From: Rhododendron vialii
Lineage: Eukaryota; Streptophyta; Magnoliopsida; Ericales; Ericaceae
Assembly: GCF_030253575.1 (NCBI RefSeq)
Contig: NC_080569.1
Coordinates: 4,713,501-4,777,500, forward strand
Reading direction: 5' to 3'
Length of the DNA: 64,000 nucleotides
Of the stretch, positions 53,541 to 64,000 are shown piece after piece. Each line of letters begins with the position of its first letter. The first letter of the stretch is position 1. The notes beneath the pieces were generated by a model. That model was not told the origin of the DNA. It was given only the letters and a program-made list of their open reading frames with translations, and did no database searches. The translations under genes and the position numbers were made by a program.

Positions 53541-55279
53541 GGTGATTCACGAGCAGATGGATTGTGAAAGGCTGTTTGCCTGCGGAGTTTTGTACTACTA
53601 AGAGAGAAAAAACACCAACAGTACTAGTACAGTCTATACTGGCTGTATAACACGGCTAGTACGTATTTATTTAATTTTTTTTTACCCTTTTCCAGTTGTA
53701 TATATTTTTTGATCCGTGTTGGGTATGATTCAAAGGTGAGAATTATATTTTCCGCTTGACCAAAAAAAAAAAGGTATGCAAGACGATATTTTGATTATTT
53801 TAGAAATATAGGAATCTTAATTTATTATTTTGAGTTTAGCATTTTAGTAGGAATGTTTTATTTTAGTCAAGATAGTTTAAAAGTATTTAGTTTTCCTAGT
53901 TTTCCTATTTTGAATAGATTTCTTGGTCAAGAAAAATTAGGATTGATTTTATTTCCTTATGTTTACTTTAGATTTTTAGATTTTAAGAATGCTAGGTATA
54001 AGAATTCTATTAGTATAAATAAGATTGTAAGTCTTAGGCTTGAGGGAGTTGTTTTATGATTAATGAAAATTGAGAGTTTTCTCATTATTGTGTGTTCGTA
54101 GATGGAGTACCTCTAGTTCATACTTATTCGTGATTGTCTTTGTTGCGCATTCTTCTTTTTCGCATTCTTCTTTTTCGACACGCCTCCCTGCATCACAAAG
54201 CTTGGACGAGCTGTTGCGGATCGCTGAAGCATGGGGGAATGGTACAAGGATTAAGTTTGAAAAATGAGTGTTTAGAAGCCGTCTTTCCGTCAACTGGGGG
54301 AATTATAGTGCAAGAAATCTGCTGACCTTGAAATTCAGACAGAAACACCCACTGATTATGTTCAACCCAGGGCACAAAATAGTTATCACCTCTCTCTCCC
54401 ACTCTCCCCTGTATCCTGTGGCAGTGGAATTCAGGGAAAAGAGGGGCGATCTTGACAGCGAAATCAATAATCTGCAGCCTTGTGGGCAAAAGTTTACAAA
54501 TGACGGATGACACAAGGAAAATGAGAAGAAATAGGTTCTTACACACTTTTCCTCCTCCATCATAATCCATTCTGCTGATGATTTTTGTAAGAAAGAGATC
54601 CAAAAGAACAGTGGACAACAACTTATTTCGGATCCTTTATATTTTTCCTCACCAAATCCATAAACGATCCATTGAACACGACTTTTTCCATTCTACATGA
54701 TGTCTATTGGTTTTGGAACATGAGAGGGGGCAATGCATATTGCGTAATGGAGCTATCCCAACACCCCGCTCAGCAGTTCGCACAGGTATAAAAAATTCCC
54801 GTCCCCGTACATACCCGTTCTTCTCTCATGAACGAAACAGATATAGTCATGTCCTAACCTCAAAAGATATCTCACATGGCATTACGCAAGGGCATGGAAG
54901 AAACATATAACTGAAGGCATCTGTCGTAAGCTGAACATAGCTTGAACAATCGTAAGATTTTTGGCGTTTTTTCCCACATTTCAAACAAATAAGCCCAAGC
55001 TGCCCTAAGACGAAACCATAACACAGAAACTACGCATTCAGCGGGGCATTACAGAGAATGTGATTTACCAACATTCCGACCTTGCGCTTTTTACATAATT
55101 TGGGTCTTTCACCAAACATTCATGACAAAATTTCTATCAACATCCAACAGAGGGCCGCAACACACAACCGGGCTTGGGAAAGTGGTGTTTCGCCAGAAAG
55201 GCAACGAAAGCCCAACTTTACACCGCTGCTTTAAAGAACAATGGAGGTTCTTGCATTGTCCTCATCTAGCTACAACAGC
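53541..55279. other. PIF1 3' end and convergent intergenic region, possible LTR remnant
   Basis: The PIF1 3' UTR probably ends near 53700-53760. From about 53775 to 54190 the sequence resembles the R/U5 part of a retrotransposon LTR (GTATAAATAAGATTGTAAGT, then TTAATGAAAATTGAGAGTTT, TTGTGTGTTCGTAG) without a second repeat. Minus-strand open frames at 54193-54621 have no recognisable domain. The rest up to 55279 is the 3' region of the minus-strand zinc-finger gene. Confidence 0.4.
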
Positions 55280-57883
55280 TCACTGATGTGGACTAATGGT
55301 GGATAAAATCTGAGGAAAAGAAGCCATGCTAACAGCTCAAATGATCCTTGTCTAGTTCGACTAAAATCAAATAGTTCAAAGGTGAAAACATGGTGGGCAC
55401 ACAGAAATGTTGAGAACTATAGGCAATAACAAGTGATACCTTGTCGGTAAATATCCGGAATACGTCAAGTTCCATGGCTTTGTCGATTTCCTGAAAACAT
55501 TAACACAACCTATTTGAGTTTCTTCAATAATCTATGCTTATTCGGCACAAAGTAATATCTCCTGTGATAAGTTCCCCAGCACTTACATTCACGGCATCTG
55601 GGGAGCTATCGATGTTGCAGATTAGTTTTTGAAGCTCTTCATCCTTTAAAGCATCACGAATCTCACTTGAAGAAGCTGCATGGAAAAACATGAGTTCTCT
55701 ATTGGTTTTTGGAGGTTCTCACACCGATGGAGCTACTGCACTAAACCTTTTTCTCCTTCCAAAGTAGAAAACTTAAGACGGATCCATCGGATCCTCAACC
55801 ATAGTAACTATCTTAGGTTCCAATCAGTTGTGCCCAAAATGCTGTTCGAACACATCAAGTAATAGACATATACTCTATCAACCTGTTCATCTAATCACTG
55901 ACCCATGTGACAAAGCTAAAGCTATATACAACGAACAGGATAGGCCATCGCCATCCAATCAAGACAGAAAGCATATCTGTTGAGATATAATCTCTGATAC
56001 ATCCAAGCACAATCATTCATATCAAGTCCTGTAAAATACATAGATATACAGATTCTTCCGGACATGTACATGTGAAACTTCTTAACTTAGCTCAGAGGAG
56101 GAGCAAATCACTACTACAGAGGCACAGAGCATCTCAATCTGCGAATAGGGTTGTCAATCTTTCAAAACATGGTCCATTCTTATTGGTCAGATATTTCCGG
56201 TTTCCAGTATACAGAAACATAAGCAAGTTTCCTCCGGCCGCAGAGACTATTGGTCGCGATATCATTATTACTGTAGCTGTCAACGTTTCATAGGTGCCAG
56301 ATGGTTGTTAAAATCTTACGATACGGGATACGTATTCTACGATTCGTATCATCTCCTTCCAAAAACGATACGTATCCCACCCCATATCCTTTTTGTATAG
56401 AAATCCTACAATACGATGACGTATCTTATGATATAATAGCGTATCCCGATTCGAAACATATCTTACAATTTCTTGTTGAGAAGAAATCATACCATATTTT
56501 AAGAATTGGAACACAAACGCATTCTAAAGCGTTTGATCTAATTATGATGGTATCCAAACCATTTAGAGAGAACCAAAATTCGAAGTTCGAATAGAAGAAA
56601 GAACATATTTCGATCATGTATTGCATGACTCAGGCACATGAAAGCCTCATTATGATAGACCCTACTTGGGAGACTTGAAATTTTCCATCCTAAAAGCCTA
56701 CTTTTCATACATTAAACACTTACTTTCATATATCCAACAGATTTTTAGATTATAATTAAGTATAAATATTATTTTATATTATATTCGTTTTCGTTATCAT
56801 ATCTTACGATACACGATATGTAACCGATACAATACATGAAATGAAATAAACGATACACGATACGTATCCCGATTTGAAAACATTTGCCAAGGAGAAAGGT
56901 TCCTGGTTTTGACAGACACTCGCATTGAATTTGCAAATTATGATTCACTATCTCAGACAAGCAGAACTGCAACTAGTTACTACCATAAGAAATACCAATA
57001 CGCATAACCACCATTATAGTTCGAAAAAAGTACCAATAGACTGCAATTGCAATTGTTGCAGCACCTCACCCGGTTCATCAACATGGTATGGTCTTTCAGC
57101 ATGTACTACCACACCTGAAGCTGACATACAGAAGATGAAGAACAAAAGCGTAAAAGATGTTTAAAACATTTTAAAAAAATTGGTGTCAAGTAGCTATAGA
57201 GGAGGGCATGGGGACCTGATCTCCAAAGAGATTACCACAAAGTGTACTAACTGAATTCTTAGCTCTACTCTTTCTAGTTTTAAATCATTAAGATCGTATC
57301 AAAACATGGTGAATTTCTCATTACATTCTCCCAGAAGGTCCAAATTGCTGCGAACTAGTCAAAGTTTGATGCTTCATCACGAGCCAATTTTTCAAAAGTC
57401 GAGAAAATCAAACATTCATACACAATATGGATGCCAACTTGATCCAAGTTCCACTAGAACCCCTACATAATTATGCTACTATTATCCCCTTATAATGTAC
57501 AGAATATGCTATTATGAAAGCAGAATTCATATGCTGAAGATCTGCTATTTACAACGCTGCCCGTATATAGATACAGAGTAGTGAGAAATACTTACTCAAT
57601 TTAACTTCAGCAGCAGAGGATTCTGGCTTAACGCATGGAACTTCTGCAAAATCCAAAAAAAACACCAACATTAGTTTCCTCGGTCATATTAAAATAAAGG
57701 GGGGGGCTTCGTAATCATTCCAGTTAGAGAAAGAAGAAGAGAGAAGAGCTATTTTACCTTTGTGTTTCTTGAAACAGACCAATGAACAACTGCGAGTGCA
57801 AAAAGAAATCAGTTTTTATATATAAACAGAACCTCCATGAAAAAAAAATGAAAAATTACAGAGTTGACATGAAACCCTAGGGA

Positions 57884-57932
<49 letters not shown>

Positions 57933-58020
57933 TGTGGGGGTGCTTACTAGGGTACGAGACAGTTGGGACACTTGTACTTGGATTCTGCTTCGTCGCACAC
58001 TCCACACTTCTTTCTTGGTC

Positions 58021-58024
<4 letters not shown>
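55280..58024 (-). CDS. ZNHIT3: HIT-type zinc finger protein, ZNHIT3-like, 135 aa, 7 exons
   Basis: Exons in transcript order: 58024-57948, 57789-57758, 57643-57596, 57114-57034, 55675-55587, 55490-55440, 55309-55280; the lengths sum to 408 nt with every phase closing. The start is MGPRKKCGVCDEAESKYKCP, followed by NCLVPYCSLVCFKKHKE: paired CxxC plus C/H residues of a zf-HIT finger at residues 7-40. Next is an acidic linker with ERPYHVDEPGEVLQQLQLQS, then a conserved helical tail SSSEIRDALKDEELQKLICN and DVFRIFTDKILSTISPHQ. ZNHIT3 (Hit1 in yeast) takes part in box C/D snoRNP assembly with NUFIP; that role is from the family. The short exons were located by conserved residues plus GT-AG borders. 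A GA-repeat directly precedes the ATG. Confidence 0.9.
56304..56886. mobile_element. Possible hAT-like decayed element in ZNHIT3 intron 4
   Basis: The left end has TGTTAAAATC ... CGGGATACGTAT and the complement of the right end has TGTTTTCAAATCGGGATACG. Many copies of GATACG/CGTATC (for example ACGATACGTATCCC near 56365, GATACGTATCCCGATT near 56860) lie near both ends, resembling subterminal repeats. No target duplication could be defined, so boundaries are approximate. Confidence 0.4.
57886..57927. repeat. (GA)n microsatellite in ZNHIT3 intron 1
   Basis: About 40 bp of GA dinucleotides, just inside the first intron on the minus strand, where it reads TC. Confidence 0.95.

Positions 58025-58055
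<31 letters not shown>
58025..58055. repeat. (CT)n microsatellite directly upstream of the ZNHIT3 ATG
   Basis: About 30 bp of CT on the plus strand, reading (GA)n on the transcribed strand and ending immediately at the start codon. It is therefore part of the 5' UTR. A short GC-alternating run (CGCGCGCGCGC) lies just upstream at about 58121-58131. Confidence 0.9.
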
Positions 58056-58057
<2 letters not shown>

Positions 58058-59545
58058 CAGGAAGCTCCGCCTCCCCTCCTGGTGCGAGGTCGTCTATTGG
58101 AACAACAGACAACACAGCAACGCGCGCGCGCGCAGATTCACATGAGTCTCAAGTCGTGAAAGTTTCGGCCGAGTCTGTCTCAATTGGCATTTCTGGGTCA
58201 TACCCATGTGGGACGCAGAGTTTGAGACCCGGCGTGCGTGTTTGGAATTTAGAATCATGGATACGAAATTTATTGTGGAATGTAATCTACTAACCTATTA
58301 ATTCATCGCTAATCTCCACTAATATATATAACAATAGAAAAAAACAAGTTTTAGATTTCGATCGAGTTAATGGGCTCTATCCTAATTGACATCTCCAAAT
58401 TCTCTCCAAATGAAAGATAGGGCAGACCCGCTGTGAATCTGAAATCTACCGTGGACTAACCTATTAGTCTCCGCAAAATGTTTCAGTCGAAGCCTCTGGG
58501 TTCGATTTGGGTTCAGAGTCCAATGGAATTTCTTCAGCACAAGGGGAAGTGGGCCTTTGTATTTGGGCTTTTTAGCCCAGTATGAGGCAAGCCAATACAT
58601 GGGCAGAATTAAATTCTCAAGAAAATATTACTCCCTCTGTCCCTAAATAAGTGTCTGGCGCGCAAAACTAGACTTTACAAAACATGCATATTTTTTATTA
58701 AAAAATTTAAATTTTTTTCACAATCTAATAGAGCTCATTGTTATCTATTGATTTGTAAAAAAAATTGATTTTTTTAACGAAACAAATGCATATTTTTGAA
58801 GGCCTAGTTTTGCGAGCCGGACACTTATTTAAGGACGGAAGGAGTACTTTTTTCTGGGTAAATAAGAAAAGAGATTCTTCGAACAAAAATGAATTTTTTT
58901 TTACCGATCTGACTACCCCAATCATTTTTCCCACTTATTACGGAGTATTAGTTGGTTGAAGAAATAAAATACGGAGAAAAATGTTTCCTTTATAACTCAG
59001 TATCTTAGGGTGTAAGGAGTTCGGACTTATCTTACGCCCACCTCGACTAGATCTTCGAAATCAACCCCATCGTCCACTAATACCGGATTCATCGTAAACA
59101 CTTCACGATCTTTTACTGAAACACTGCATCCTAACATCGACCCATTATCCCTTCGTAATGAAAGACCGAGCATAAACATTGATACACAGGTTTAAATCTC
59201 CTCAGAAAAAATAAAAATCACACCGAGAGCAAACAACTATTGAACATTTTCTTTCAACTTCTAAACATTAGGTGTAAAAACAAAAACCAAATAGATGCCC
59301 CAACAGAACTTCAAACAAAATCAGAAACTGCAGTTTTTCCTACGTCAACTCATATGGAAATATGTCTATTAAGGGAAACAAATTCAATGCCCCAACAGCA
59401 CTTCAATTCTCTTACGTATGGCAATCTATTTGCATGGCTCACAGCCAAATATTCAACTAGAAAATACACAGAAAACTGAGTCGTACTCGAAAACAAGTAC
59501 TACAACGAAATGGGGCAATATCGGAAGAGAACAGGAAGGATGTCT
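58056..59545. other. Intergenic region: ZNHIT3 upstream DNA and RPT2 3' flank
   Basis: Contains the probable ZNHIT3 promoter, with GGGCC/GGGCTT motifs at about 58552-58580 resembling site II elements (AAGTGGGCCTTTG, TTTGGGCTTTTTAGCCCA), a Stowaway MITE at 58631-58844, and AT-rich DNA towards the 3' end of RPT2. No gene seen. Confidence 0.5.
58631..58844. mobile_element. Stowaway MITE upstream of ZNHIT3
   Basis: A 214-bp element with ends CTCCCTCTGTCCCTAAATAA (left) and TTATTTAAGGACGGAAGGAG (right), TA on both sides (58629-58630, 58845-58846). The next inward block also pairs (GCAAAACTAGAC against GGCCTAGTTTTGC). About 600 bp upstream of the ZNHIT3 start. Confidence 0.92.

Positions 59546-64000
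<4,455 letters not shown>

Noticed and set aside
54193..54621. 142-residue minus-strand open frame
   Set aside because: No recognisable domain, composition like random AT-rich sequence, and overlapping frames of similar length on the other strand.

Overview
The window is nuclear DNA of a flowering plant, almost certainly a eudicot. The evidence is AT-rich introns with GT-AG borders, plant-specific gene families (a GDSL lipase of the LTL1 type, a PIF-type bHLH factor, a plant CLASP), and many plant MITEs. The PIF1-like protein and some repeats give a weak impression of an asterid or Ericales-type woody plant, but the genus cannot be fixed from sequence alone. All gene models below were built by hand from reading frame, splice signals and family knowledge. 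The phases close exactly in every complete model.

Layout. The last two exons of a GDSL esterase/lipase (262-1466, +) are followed by a 16-exon gene for a 641-residue RNI-like leucine-rich-repeat protein of unknown role (3948-13914, +). A 6.3 kb repeat-rich gap (13915-20263) holds two different foldback elements side by side. Next is a 21-exon CLASP gene (20264-35345, +; 1432 aa), whose introns carry a complete TRIM retroelement, a Tourist-like and a Stowaway MITE, a 714-bp hAT-type element with another foldback nested in it, and a LINE 3' end. Then come mitochondrial chaperonin CPN60/HSP60 (37179-42789, +; 18 exons, 575 aa), a 5.4 kb intergenic gap with MITEs, and a PIF1/PIL5-like phytochrome-interacting bHLH factor (48167-53167, +; 7 coding exons, 491 aa). 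On the minus strand lie a ZNHIT3-type HIT zinc-finger protein (55280-58024; 135 aa) and the C-terminal 285 residues of 26S proteasome ATPase RPT2 (59546-62562). The 5' exons of RPT2 lie beyond the right edge.

The genes are ordinary single-copy housekeeping and regulatory loci. They do not form a cluster or a shared pathway. The less ordinary content is in the non-coding DNA: an antisense U6 snRNA-like copy inside the presumed 5' leader intron of the PIF1 gene; an inverted pair of G-boxes in a PIF1 intron, which is the core motif that PIF proteins bind; a small family of TIR elements with 7-bp target duplications around the PIF1 gene; nested MITEs; a textbook TRIM with intact target-site duplication; and a GC-AG intron at an invariant site of RPT2. 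No operon-like cluster, CRISPR array, virus or clearly new protein system was found. The least characterised protein is the RNI-like LRR protein.
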